Source: Novipirellula artificiosorum (lineage in GTDB: Bacteria > Planctomycetota > Planctomycetia > Pirellulales > Pirellulaceae). From it: DNA of 64,000 nucleotides. Positions within the stretch are counted from its first letter, which is position 1, and every line of letters begins with the position of its first letter. The position numbers and the translations under genes were made by a program. This document shows positions 17,365-25,928 of the stretch, in pieces. The notes under the pieces are model-generated. The model saw only the letters and a program-made list of their open reading frames with translations. It made no database searches and had not been told where the DNA came from. The stretch is taken from NCBI RefSeq assembly GCF_007860135.1, contig NZ_SJPV01000001.1, positions 688,236-752,235 on the forward strand, given 5' to 3'.

Positions 17365-18768
17365 TCAGAATCCGGGGCGAGTTCCGAGGCGAACGGGCAA
17401 CGTCATCTTCTGGTCATCACGGTAAATCTCGAGTTCGACGACCGTGTTGGCCACCGAATCGCCGATCATCCGCATCAAATGGCCGACATCCGCGACCGCT
17501 TGACGGTTCACGCGGAGAATCAAATCGCCTGCTTTCAACCCCGCCACCGATGCCGGTGACTCCCCGTCGGTCACCGTGCTGATCACCGCTCCCCGCACCC
17601 GCGCGTCGTCCCCGATCAATTGGTTGTCGGCAACATCGGTCAATCCAACGCCCAACCATCCGCGTTCGACCTTTCCCGTTGCCTTTAAACGCTCGTAAAC
17701 TTGATGCACCACGTTGCTGGGGATCGAAAAGCTGACCCCCTGGTACGTTTCGCCGACGATCGCAGTATTGATTCCCACCAAACGGCCACGGGCATCGACC
17801 AACGGACCACCACTATTGCCTGGATTCACCGCCACATCACTCTGCATGAAATCTTGGTACTGGGTACTGGCACGGACCATGCGATGCTTGCCGCTCAAAA
17901 TCCCAAACGTCACGGTACGGTCAAGCCCAAAGGGGCTGCCGACCGCCCAAACCGGCGAACCGACGCGACATCGATCGCTGTCGCCCCAAGCAATGGGCAT
18001 CAACCGATCCGCTTGAATCTTCAATACCGCAACATCGGTCAAAGCATCGGTTCCGACAACCGTCGCAGGGGTCCGACGACCATCACTCAGCGTCACGGTG
18101 ATCCCTTCGCCATCCGCAATGACATGTCGATTGGTCACCAAGTAACCCGCCTCGTCAATAATCACACCACTGCCTTGGTCCGCAACCATCGATGCGTCCG
18201 AACGCGTGAATCTTGCGACCGCTGAATGATGCGTGTCAAGCTTTCGAGCCACTTCAATGTGAACCACACTGGGGCCGACTGCTGCCGTGACCATCTGATA
18301 GGCTTGGCTCAAACTATCGAGCGATACGTTTTTCAGCCCTTCGTTCCCCGTATCGTATTCGGCACGAAGCTCGCCACGATGCCATGCATAGCGAATCTCT
18401 TCGACAATCTGAGGCACCGCAAAACGAGCAGCGGCCAACATCACCGCCATCGTCGCTAACAACATCAAACTTTGAACAATGGGATCAGGCTGACGCGTTC
18501 TTTGGGGCGGTTCCGCAGGCCCGTCGCTCTCCTCGCTCGAAACCTCCGCCTCGATCGCCCTGTTCGCGTCTGCGGATCGCGTGTCTTCTTGACCCACGAA
18601 CGATTCCACGACGGGTGGAGCCACGATCGCGTGGACCAATCGTTGCTCACTCTCGCCGTGCTCATCAGCATCGGCCGAGTCAAAACGCAGTTCTCGAAAC
18701 TCGTTGACGTAGTTGCTGTCGTCCAGCGGATCATCAACCGAGTCCGGGCGATCATTTGAGAACTTCAA
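17365..18768 (-). CDS. DegP/HtrA-like trypsin-fold serine protease with PDZ domain
   Basis: The 467-residue protein has a long acidic cytoplasmic N-terminus (1-95), one transmembrane segment (about 100-120), a trypsin-like protease domain with catalytic His 215 (TNRHVIADG), Asp 245 (LTDVAVLKI) and Ser 319 (NPGNSGGPL), and one C-terminal PDZ domain (about 365-460). It should degrade or chaperone misfolded proteins outside the cytoplasmic membrane. The start is an unusual TTG at 18768, supported by GGAG eight bases before it and the absence of any ATG before the transmembrane segment. It resembles single-PDZ DegS-type anchored proteases more than two-PDZ DegP. Confidence 0.92.
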   Translation of the reverse strand: MKFSNDRPDSVDDPLDDSNYVNEFRELRFDSADADEHGESEQRLVHAIVAPPVVESFVGQEDTRSADANRAIEAEVSSEESDGPAEPPQRTRQPDPIVQSLMLLATMAVMLAAARFAVPQIVEEIRYAWHRGELRAEYDTGNEGLKNVSLDSLSQAYQMVTAAVGPSVVHIEVARKLDTHHSAVARFTRSDASMVADQGSGVIIDEAGYLVTNRHVIADGEGITVTLSDGRRTPATVVGTDALTDVAVLKIQADRLMPIAWGDSDRCRVGSPVWAVGSPFGLDRTVTFGILSGKHRMVRASTQYQDFMQSDVAVNPGNSGGPLVDARGRLVGINTAIVGETYQGVSFSIPSNVVHQVYERLKATGKVERGWLGVGLTDVADNQLIGDDARVRGAVISTVTDGESPASVAGLKAGDLILRVNRQAVADVGHLMRMIGDSVANTVVELEIYRDDQKMTLPVRLGTRPGF

Positions 18769-19091
18769 AACGCAAACTCCAAACGCATCGAAACGGGGTA
18801 CCGTGGTGCGGTTCCATTGTAGAGCGTTGGCATCCCAAGGGTGAAATGTTTTTGCCCCCTATCGCCTCAGAAAAAGGGTGACCATTCGGCATAATCGCTT
18901 CCTTGAGACTGCCTTGCTTCGACTTTGACACTTTCTCATTCGTTCCAGGTTGCCAATTCTAAGGCAGAAAAGAACACCGCAATGTAAACACACGTATACA
19001 CGTGGAGCAAAAAATGGAAATTCGTTGTATGCTGTGTTCGCCCATTTTCTGAACACCCTTTCCCAGACAAAGATCCCCATCAGCGCGAACC
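18769..19091. other. Divergent promoter region between protease and uronate isomerase genes
   Basis: This 323-base stretch separates the divergent protease (-) and isomerase (+) genes and must hold both promoters. A short open frame on the minus strand (18859-19107) shows no family resemblance and overlaps the isomerase start, so it is not called. I see no strong inverted repeat or riboswitch-like structure. Confidence 0.5.
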
Positions 19092-20750
19092 ATGTCTCAC
19101 CCCGCACACGAAACCATTTATCAGTCGCTTCAATCGATCGAATTGATCGATCCTCACACCCACATTAACCCGCACGCTCCTGCTTCTCGGACCTTGGCGG
19201 ACCTGCTTGGCTATCACTATTACACAGAATTGTCCCATTCGGCGGGCATGCCCAAGGACCAGATTGAGGAAACGGGGATCGCCCCAAAGGAATTGGTTCG
19301 CCGGTTGGTTGAGAATCTGCAGCCCATTGAGAACACGTCTCAATACCGATGGCTGATCGCGATCTGCCAAAAGTTCTTTGATTTTCCGTTCGATCGCATC
19401 GACACGTCCAACTGGGAAGAACTCTACGACCGATCCGAACAAGTGATGTCAGCGGCCGATTGGTCGCAAACCGTGCTCAAACAAAGTAACGTTCGATCCG
19501 TCTTTTTGACGAACGACTTCGATGACGAATTGGCTGGCTTCGATACCGAAACCTACATCCCTTGCCTCCGAACGGACGATCTGGTTTTCAAATTCCATCA
19601 ACGGGAAACCCGTGATCGACTGGAACGTTCAAGTGGCGTTTCGCTAACGGGATCGCTCAGCAGTTTACGCAAAGCACTTCGGCAACGGTTTGAACATTTC
19701 ACCGCCAACGGCGCTCGCGCTTGTGCGATTTCGTTACCTCCAAGCTTTGAACCGATCATCGTGAATGAGGGCCGAGCGACGAACTCCCTTTCCGCCATGC
19801 TCCAGCAAAGCGAGTCAGCCGATGAGTCACAGAAGTCTGCGTTCTCGCGCACCGCATTTTGGATGATCGCCGAATTATGTGACGAGTTTCAGTTACCGTT
19901 CGATTTGATGATCGGCGTCAATCGAGGTGTCTATGCGGACGGTGTCTACCAGGGCCAAGACCTTTATGACAGTCGCGTTTCGCTGATCCAATATCGCCAA
20001 TTGTTCAACACCTTTAAGGACGTCACGTTCCCCATCTCGGTGCTGGCAAGCGTGACGAACCAGGAATTGGTTAGTTATGCATGGATTTTCCCCAACGTGA
20101 TCACGAACGGTCATTGGTGGTACAGCAACACACCTTCGTTCATCCAACGAGATGCCTTGGCGCGTTTGGAAGCGGTGCCGGCGACCAAACAGATCGGATA
20201 CTACAGCGACGCCTATAAGTTGGAGTTCGTCTGGCCCAAGTTCGACATGTATCGACAAGTGTTGGCCGACGTTCTGGCAGAACATTTTGTCGGTCGCAAC
20301 GGATGGAGCGAAGAACGCGCCATCGAGCTCGGCTACCGCATCCTGCGAGGCAACGTCGAAGAGATTTTTCTGAAACGTCCCATGACTCCAATGGCCATCG
20401 AAATCCACGATGCTGCCGAACTCGATCCGCTGCCCAGCGAAGACGAAATCCAAATCGTCGAAGTCGCCGATGTGGAACTCGTCGACGATTCACCAGAAAA
20501 CACGCCTCCCGACGCGACGGCGATCGATGCACAAGCCGATGCAGAGCCGCTCGCGCTCGGAGAATCGCTTGGCGAGACGGGCGACGACGATGCTCGCATC
20601 ACGCCGCTCCGCGATGAGGGGACCTTCGAACCCAGTGAGGAGACGCTGCAACTTCATCCCGATCCAATCACCGGCGAACTGCGTATGCAAACGTCCGACG
20701 AATCGGACGATGAGACGCGTCTCTTGGACGATTTCGGGAAAGAAAAGTAG
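19092..20750 (+). CDS. Uronate (glucuronate) isomerase family protein with acidic C-terminal extension
   Basis: Residues 1-435 resemble the UxaC uronate isomerase branch of the amidohydrolase superfamily, with the metal-binding DPHTHIN motif at 20-26 and barrel segments such as QLPFDLMIGVNRGVY and NGHWWYSNTPSF. Classical members interconvert glucuronate/fructuronate or galacturonate/tagaturonate. No other uronate-pathway gene is nearby, so the substrate is uncertain. From about residue 439 to 552 there is a highly acidic tail, rich in Asp, Glu, Pro and Ala, that UxaC proteins do not have; it is probably disordered. The start at 19092 directly precedes the family sequence, and the ORF ends just before a tandem repeat. 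Confidence 0.82.
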   Translation: MSHPAHETIYQSLQSIELIDPHTHINPHAPASRTLADLLGYHYYTELSHSAGMPKDQIEETGIAPKELVRRLVENLQPIENTSQYRWLIAICQKFFDFPFDRIDTSNWEELYDRSEQVMSAADWSQTVLKQSNVRSVFLTNDFDDELAGFDTETYIPCLRTDDLVFKFHQRETRDRLERSSGVSLTGSLSSLRKALRQRFEHFTANGARACAISLPPSFEPIIVNEGRATNSLSAMLQQSESADESQKSAFSRTAFWMIAELCDEFQLPFDLMIGVNRGVYADGVYQGQDLYDSRVSLIQYRQLFNTFKDVTFPISVLASVTNQELVSYAWIFPNVITNGHWWYSNTPSFIQRDALARLEAVPATKQIGYYSDAYKLEFVWPKFDMYRQVLADVLAEHFVGRNGWSEERAIELGYRILRGNVEEIFLKRPMTPMAIEIHDAAELDPLPSEDEIQIVEVADVELVDDSPENTPPDATAIDAQADAEPLALGESLGETGDDDARITPLRDEGTFEPSEETLQLHPDPITGELRMQTSDESDDETRLLDDFGKEK

Positions 20751-20752
20751 CC

Positions 20753-20995
20753 GCGGTCGCACCGCACTACCTCCGTTATCGCTGAATTTGATGTTATTTG
20801 GTAACGATTCCAGCGACCAACGGGAGCGGGCTAACGGAATTCGAGCGGTAGCTCGCTTCGCTTGCGGTCGCACCGCCCTACCTCCGTTATCGCTGAATTT
20901 GATGTTATTTGGTAACGATTCCAGCGACCAACGGGAGCGGGCTAATGGAATTCGAGCGGTAGCTCGCTTCGCTCGCGGTCGCACCGCCCTACGTT
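20753..20995. repeat. 111-bp tandem repeat, 2.2 copies
   Basis: Two near-identical 111-base units start at 20753 and 20864, followed by a partial third unit from 20975. Differences between units are only a few single bases. The array fills the space between the convergent uxaC-like gene and leuA and reaches the leuA stop codon. Parts of the unit recur at 52156-52206 and 14858-14892, so it is a member of a dispersed family. A plus-strand ORF over it is merely the translated repeat. Confidence 0.9.
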
Positions 20996-22563
20996 TTTTC
21001 GCCGATGATTCGGTTGATTGCGTTTAACATCGCCAAAATCGTGCTTTCGACGCTGTCGGTACTGACACCCACACCGCGATAACTACGGCCTTTGTGTTCG
21101 ACTTCTAAGTTGACTTCGCCAATCGCGTCGCGGCCGAGCGTGGCGCTGCGCACCGAGAAGTCTTTGCAGATCAGTTCGATTCCCGTGATTTTTTCGACCG
21201 CCCAAAAAGCGGCATCGATGGGCCCATCGCCCTGCTCCACTTTCTCGGTGTGCTCGGTGTCACCATGTCGAAGCGTGACCTGTACCGAAGGTGTGCGTCC
21301 CGTGCCGCTGGTGACTTGATACTCCTCCAATGCCCATTCCTGGTCCATTGCACCACTGATTTGATTCTGAACTAAGGCGATGATGTCGCCGTCGTAGATT
21401 TCTTTCTTCTTATCAGCAAGATGTTTGAATTGCTCAAAAACCGACTGCAACTGCTCGCTCGTCAAGGTGAACCCGAGCGTCCTCGCTCGGTCGGCCAATG
21501 CAGCGCGGCCACTATGTTTCCCCAACACCAAATCCGTTTTTGCAAAACCGACTTCCTCCGGCAACATAATCTCGTAGGTGCTGCGCTCTTTCAGCATGCC
21601 ATCTTGGTGAATCCCCGATTCATGCGCGAAGGCATTGCGTCCCACAATCGCCTTGTTGCGTTGAACCTGCAAACCGGTCGTCTTGCTCACCAAACGGCTG
21701 GTCGGAACCAACCGCTTGGTCACAATTCGGGTTTCACAATGGTAATAATCACGCCGTGTCTGTAAGGCCATCACCACTTCTTCGAGTCCCGCGTTGCCGG
21801 CACGTTCGCCAATTCCATTGATCGTGCATTCGATCTGGCCCGCACCTGCCGCCACAGCCGACAAACTGTTGGCGACCGCCATACCAAGATCGTTGTGACA
21901 ATGCGTGCTTAAGATCGCCTTGTCCATGTTCGGAACGCGCTGCCGCAGCATGGTGAAGCGTTCAAAAATTTCATTCGGAGTCGTGTAGCCAACGGTGTCG
22001 GGCACATTGATGGTTGTCGCCCCCGCTTCGATTGCGGCCTCGACAACTCGGCACAGAAAATCATGCTCGGTTCGACAACCGTCTTCGGGGGAAAACTCAA
22101 CGTCATCGCAGTACTTTGCCGCTCGGCGAACCCCCGCCACCGCTCGTTCGACAATCTCATCCGGTGTCATCCGAAGTTTGAACTCACGATGAATCGCACT
22201 GGTCGCCAAGAAGACATGGATCCGAGCCTGGGGCGCATGCTTGACCGCTTCCCAGGCCGCGTCGATGTCTTTGTCACTGCAACGAGCCAAGCCACAAATC
22301 GTCGAGCCGCGGACCGTCATCGCGATTTGCTTCACCGATTCAAAATCACCGGGCGACGCGATCGGGAATCCGGCTTCAATGACGTCCACCCCCAGCTCGG
22401 TCAGGGCCTGAGCGACCTCCAACTTTTCGGCCAAGTTCATGCTCGCACCCGGCGATTGCTCGCCGTCGCGCAAGGTCGTATCGAAGATACGGATCCTCCG
22501 TGACTCGGGTACGGTGGTCGCCGGTTCCTTGGCGTTTTCGTTCTCTTGGCTGGACTGTGGCAT
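20989..22563 (-). CDS. leuA: 2-isopropylmalate synthase
   Basis: The 524-residue enzyme condenses acetyl-CoA with 2-ketoisovalerate, the committed step of leucine synthesis. The catalytic barrel begins with FDTTLRDGEQSPGASM and contains the STHCHNDLG metal-binding HxH and the NGIGERAGNAGLEE motif; the C-terminal regulatory domain (about 400-524) is the leucine-feedback region in homologues. ATG 22563 (MPQSSQEN) has AAAGGGG about 12 bases before it. Upstream on the same strand lie a leucine-rich leader peptide and an intrinsic terminator, so transcription is probably attenuated in response to charged leucyl-tRNA. The 3' end abuts the 111-bp repeat array. Confidence 0.97.
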   Translation of the reverse strand: MPQSSQENENAKEPATTVPESRRIRIFDTTLRDGEQSPGASMNLAEKLEVAQALTELGVDVIEAGFPIASPGDFESVKQIAMTVRGSTICGLARCSDKDIDAAWEAVKHAPQARIHVFLATSAIHREFKLRMTPDEIVERAVAGVRRAAKYCDDVEFSPEDGCRTEHDFLCRVVEAAIEAGATTINVPDTVGYTTPNEIFERFTMLRQRVPNMDKAILSTHCHNDLGMAVANSLSAVAAGAGQIECTINGIGERAGNAGLEEVVMALQTRRDYYHCETRIVTKRLVPTSRLVSKTTGLQVQRNKAIVGRNAFAHESGIHQDGMLKERSTYEIMLPEEVGFAKTDLVLGKHSGRAALADRARTLGFTLTSEQLQSVFEQFKHLADKKKEIYDGDIIALVQNQISGAMDQEWALEEYQVTSGTGRTPSVQVTLRHGDTEHTEKVEQGDGPIDAAFWAVEKITGIELICKDFSVRSATLGRDAIGEVNLEVEHKGRSYRGVGVSTDSVESTILAMLNAINRIIGEKT

Positions 22564-22608
22564 CGCTTGATACCCCTTTCGAAAAATAAGTTGGTGAACA
22601 CAAACCAT

Positions 22609-22640
22609 AAAAAAACCCGAGTCGCTTGGCGACTCGGGTT
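22609..22640 (-). terminator. Intrinsic terminator in the leuA leader (attenuator)
   Basis: On the minus strand a perfect 12-base-pair GC-rich stem (22614-22640, three-base loop) is followed by seven U residues (22615-22609). It lies before, not after, the leuA coding region, 46 bases upstream of its start. Together with the leucine-rich leader peptide this is the layout of a transcription attenuator. Confidence 0.9.
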
Positions 22641-22687
22641 GCATGTCTTTTTCGTAATTGACCGCTTTTTGCGGACCAAACAGACCC

Positions 22688-22750
22688 TCATCCCCCACCG
22701 TCGCAACGGAGTAATCGCGAATTCGCTAGGAGATTTCGAGGGTTGTTCAT
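22688..22750 (-). CDS. leuL: Leucine-rich leader peptide of leuA
   Basis: A 20-codon reading frame ends 47 bases before the attenuator hairpin. Codons 7-8 and 13-14 are Leu-Leu pairs (CTC-CTA and TTA-CTC), including rarer leucine codons, as expected of a peptide whose translation senses leucyl-tRNA. An in-frame ATG three codons earlier (22759) is an alternative start; AGAGGG lies about 13 bases before that. The last codons (GCGAC...GGGG) are partly complementary to the 5' arm of the terminator and could form the competing antiterminator when the ribosome stalls at the leucine codons (inference). It is too short for routine gene calling. Confidence 0.75.
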   Translation of the reverse strand: MNNPRNLLANSRLLRCDGGG

Positions 22751-22925
22751 CGGCGTCATCTTAAAGCAGACCCTCTTACCGAGTCAACGGTTCGGGCATT
22801 TTCGTTCCCAAATCGAATTTCCCACCCGTTTGCCTCATCGCGAGTCGATCAGCGGTTCGATGACCTTGTAAACACCATGTGCCAAACTTTGCCGGTTATG
22901 CCGATCGCTTGGTAATTGGCAGCAT

Positions 22926-24002
22926 TTAGGCGGCCTTGGGAACGCTTTTACCCTGAAGCTGGTAAACGTACCGTAGCACTTCCGCGACGGCTTGATACTG
23001 CTCTGCCGGAATCGATTCGCCGATTTCGACCGTTTTATAGAGAACTTGTGCCAACGGTTTTCGCTCAACCACCGGAATGCTATTTTCGAGTGCGAGTCGA
23101 CGGATTTTCTGGGCGACCGTGCCCGCTCCCTTGGCCAAAACAATCGGCGCCGGCATGGTCATCGGGTCGTACTGGATCGCAATCGCAAGCTCGGTGGGAT
23201 TCGTCACCACCACATCCGCCTTCGGCACTTCCGAGCTGATTCGCTGCATCATCATTTGTCGTTGTACCTGACGACGTCGTGCCGCGACCTGAGGATCTCC
23301 TTCGGTCTCCTTCATCTCGTCTCGCATCTCCTGATCGGTCATCATCAAGTCCTGCTCGAACTTCCATTTCTGAAACGCGTATTCCAAGATCGCCAAAACA
23401 AAAAGTGCCCCTCCAATCCAAACGCAAATGCCAATCAGAGAGCGAAATAACGTGCTGGCGATCTGTGGAACCGACATGGCCGCCAGCCCGAGAATCGGAT
23501 TTTGGTAGTGCCGAATACCATAGTAGGCAACGGCGATAATGACGCCCACTTTGAAAAGCCCGAAACCGATCCGAGCGAGCCCTTGCGTCGAGAGGATTCG
23601 CTTGGCTCCCGACATGGGGCTGATGTTGCTTAACTTGGGAAGGACCTTTTGGGGTGATAGCACGATGCCAGTTTGAGTCACATTGATCAAGATGGCCGCC
23701 ACCATCATAGCGATCAACATCGGCACCGCTGCAATCCCGAACCGAGCCGCAAAGTTGAGCAGCCAGTTGGAGGCGCCGTTGGTTTCCAAGGGAGCGAGTC
23801 GCGCGGTCGAAAGTGCATCGGCGATCGCGCCGGCAAGCGTTTCACATGCGGGGCCACCAAGCATCCACAGCGACGCCAGCGCCGACAACAGCAGTGCGGC
23901 ACTGGTCAGGTCTTGGCTACGTACAACCTGTCCCTCTTCCCGGGCCTGCCGGCGCCGTTTCTCGGTTGCTGAGTGCTTCTTGTCGCCACTGCTATCTGCC
24001 AT
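22926..24002 (-). CDS. flhB: Flagellar type III export switch protein
   Basis: FlhB sits in the flagellar export gate and switches substrate specificity from rod/hook to filament proteins by self-cleavage. The 358-residue protein has four transmembrane segments in the first about 210 residues and a cytoplasmic C-domain with the autocleavage motif NPTE at 268-271. The N-terminal basic segment (KKHSATEKRRRQAREEGQV) is typical. It is the last of four export genes in the order fliP-fliQ-fliR-flhB, seven bases after fliR, so translational coupling is likely. Confidence 0.96.
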   Translation of the reverse strand: MADSSGDKKHSATEKRRRQAREEGQVVRSQDLTSAALLLSALASLWMLGGPACETLAGAIADALSTARLAPLETNGASNWLLNFAARFGIAAVPMLIAMMVAAILINVTQTGIVLSPQKVLPKLSNISPMSGAKRILSTQGLARIGFGLFKVGVIIAVAYYGIRHYQNPILGLAAMSVPQIASTLFRSLIGICVWIGGALFVLAILEYAFQKWKFEQDLMMTDQEMRDEMKETEGDPQVAARRRQVQRQMMMQRISSEVPKADVVVTNPTELAIAIQYDPMTMPAPIVLAKGAGTVAQKIRRLALENSIPVVERKPLAQVLYKTVEIGESIPAEQYQAVAEVLRYVYQLQGKSVPKAA

Positions 24003-24009
24003 GCTTCAT

Positions 24010-24804
24010 TCACCACAACCTGCTAATGCGTTCTGCAGCGGCGATCAATTCGTCTTGAAAGATCAAGCCCGCCGATCCGATGGTCAGGGTCGTGACCACC
24101 AACAATGCCAATGCATTGATACTCAATCCAACCGCCAACACGTTAATTTGAGGTAACGTTCGGCTGATCAGCCCGGTCAACAAGTTGCTCATCAAGAGTG
24201 CCGCGACAACTGGCGCCGCCACCCGTACACCCGCAGTCATCCCGGCCGACAACTGATCAAGGATTAACGTCATCATCGAATCGGTAAAGACCACATTCCC
24301 AGCCGGGATCGCTTCAAAACTGTCGACCAAGATCCCCAAAATGATGCGGTGACCGCCAACCGCCAACATGACGGCGGTGACAAGCAGCCCAATCATCTTT
24401 GCCAACGTCGGCATGCTGCTGTGCGTGGTCGGATCCACCGAATGACCCAACTGCATTCCGCCCGTGCTGCTGATCATTTCTCCCGCCAACTGAAGCCCGG
24501 TCACAATCAACTGAATGGTCGAACCAATCAGCAACCCGATCACACCTTCGCGAGCAATGGCAATCGCCAACTCGATCAAATTGTCAATGCGAGGCAAGGA
24601 TTCGGGCGCGACATTCGCCGCAACCGGTGGAAGCAAAAGCAACGTCATCGCAATCGCAAGCAGCGCCCGGACTCGGCGGGGTACCCCCGCACTGATCGCC
24701 GGCATCGACATCAACAGCGTGCTTAACCGCGTCAGCACAAGCACTCCAAGCACCAAGTGGTCAATCGCCCACTGGACCAACGTCTGGAAATCCGCTGGCT
24801 GCAT
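24010..24804 (-). CDS. fliR: Flagellar biosynthetic protein FliR
   Basis: The 264-residue polytopic membrane protein belongs to the FliR family, part of the FliP/FliQ/FliR export-gate core. About six hydrophobic segments are visible, with family blocks such as MSMPAISAGVPRRVRALLA near the N-terminus and LLTGLISRTLPQINVLAVG near the C-terminus. Its ATG overlaps the stop codon of fliQ by one base (TAATG), indicating coupled translation. Length is normal for the family. Confidence 0.95.
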   Translation of the reverse strand: MQPADFQTLVQWAIDHLVLGVLVLTRLSTLLMSMPAISAGVPRRVRALLAIAMTLLLLPPVAANVAPESLPRIDNLIELAIAIAREGVIGLLIGSTIQLIVTGLQLAGEMISSTGGMQLGHSVDPTTHSSMPTLAKMIGLLVTAVMLAVGGHRIILGILVDSFEAIPAGNVVFTDSMMTLILDQLSAGMTAGVRVAAPVVAALLMSNLLTGLISRTLPQINVLAVGLSINALALLVVTTLTIGSAGLIFQDELIAAAERISRLW

Positions 24805-25070
24805 TACGGCGAACCTGCGTTTTCAAAAACCACTCGCGTGAACTCGACCATGCGATTGATCAGCCAAGGCATACAAGCAATCATGATCGCCGCCATCGAC
24901 AACAATTTCGGTACAAACGCGACGGTTTGATCTTGCACCTGCGTCAGCGCCTGCAGCAGTCCGATCGCCAATCCCGCAGCCATCCCCACCAGCAGCAGCG
25001 GTGCAGCAATGATCACCGCTGAAATCAACGTTTGACGGCACAGGTCCACGGCGGTGGATGCATCGATCAT
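24804..25070 (-). CDS. fliQ: Flagellar biosynthetic protein FliQ
   Basis: The 88-residue protein has two hydrophobic hairpin segments (about residues 16-38 and 52-72) and the family motif GLLQALTQVQDQTVAFVPKL around residues 37-56. FliQ is the small multi-copy subunit of the flagellar export gate. It starts 12 bases after the fliP stop and its stop codon overlaps the fliR start. Confidence 0.95.
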   Translation of the reverse strand: MIDASTAVDLCRQTLISAVIIAAPLLLVGMAAGLAIGLLQALTQVQDQTVAFVPKLLSMAAIMIACMPWLINRMVEFTRVVFENAGSP

Positions 25071-25082
25071 AAAAGTCTACCT

Positions 25083-25928
25083 CTAACCCAATGTTCCAAA
25101 ACTATTCATTAACATCTCGACCACTAACCGCCATCCGTCCACGAGAACGAACAAGAGCAGCTTGAACGGTAACGAGATCACCGCTGGTGGCAACATCAAC
25201 ATCCCCATCGAAATCGTGACCGAGGCGACAACCAGATCGACAATCAAGAACGGTAAGTAAATCTGAAAGCCCATCAAGAAAGCGGTTTTCAGTTCACTTA
25301 AGATGAAGGCGGGCAACAAGACACGAAGGGGGACATCCTCAAAGGTACTCGGCAACGGAGCATCGGGATCCATGTAGGTGTAGAACAGATGGACGTCTTC
25401 ATGGTTGCCGGCGACATCGATTTGGTTCGACATGAATTCGCGAATCGGAATCGAGCCCGCATCGTAGGCCTCCTCCATCGACATTTCGACGTCTGGATCC
25501 GTGTAGGGCTTGATCGCGTCGTCATACACACGCGTCCAAACAGGCGTCATCACGAACAGCGTCATGAATAACGCAATACTGGTCATCACTTGGCTTGGTG
25601 GCAACGATTGCAAACCAATCGCTTGACGCAGTAATCCGAGCACGATGATGATGCGAACGTAACAGGTGGTCATCAGCAACACGGCCGGCGCCATGCTGAG
25701 CACGGTCAGCAGCAAAAGGACCTTCAAACTGCTCGTCAAGCCCTCGGGGCTGGTCCATTGCTCGGGGCCCCCGCCAAGCACGTCGAGTGTTTGAACAGGG
25801 ATGCTCAGCGGTTCTTGCTGCACAAGAGAAGGCGCAGTCGAACCACCAGCTTGTTGTGCAGCAGCCTGGGGGGCATCAGCCATCCCGGCGCTCAGCAGTA
25901 TCAGCAAGAGGGCAAGCAGACGTTTCAA
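25083..25928 (-). CDS. fliP: Flagellar biosynthetic protein FliP
   Basis: FliP forms the pentameric core of the flagellar export gate. The mature part shows the family blocks LLLTVLSMAPAVLLMTT, RIIIVLGLLRQAIG and FLIVDLVVASVTISMGMLML. A TTG start at 25928 is proposed because it gives a clean signal peptide (KRLLALLLILLSAG then Ala-rich cleavage region), as FliP proteins carry, and GGAG lies 11 bases upstream. The frame is open 40 codons further to an ATG at 26048, but that extension is not hydrophobic or family-like. It is the first gene of fliP-fliQ-fliR-flhB; no other flagellar genes lie in the window. Confidence 0.93.
   Translation of the reverse strand: MKRLLALLLILLSAGMADAPQAAAQQAGGSTAPSLVQQEPLSIPVQTLDVLGGGPEQWTSPEGLTSSLKVLLLLTVLSMAPAVLLMTTCYVRIIIVLGLLRQAIGLQSLPPSQVMTSIALFMTLFVMTPVWTRVYDDAIKPYTDPDVEMSMEEAYDAGSIPIREFMSNQIDVAGNHEDVHLFYTYMDPDAPLPSTFEDVPLRVLLPAFILSELKTAFLMGFQIYLPFLIVDLVVASVTISMGMLMLPPAVISLPFKLLLFVLVDGWRLVVEMLMNSFGTLG

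Noticed and set aside
18859..19107. 82-codon minus-strand ORF between the protease and isomerase genes
   Set aside because: It overlaps the isomerase start and shows no family features or good ribosome-binding site.
20753..20995. Tandem repeat as a CRISPR array
   Set aside because: The units are 111 bases long, directly adjacent and nearly identical, with no short repeat/unique spacer alternation and no cas genes.
20410..21027. Plus-strand 205-codon ORF over the uxaC end and tandem repeat
   Set aside because: It is out of frame with the isomerase and its second half is the translation of the 111-bp repeat; it also overlaps leuA antisense.
22641..22800. T-box riboswitch before leuA
   Set aside because: No T-box antiterminator consensus is present; the leader peptide with paired Leu codons explains the hairpin better.
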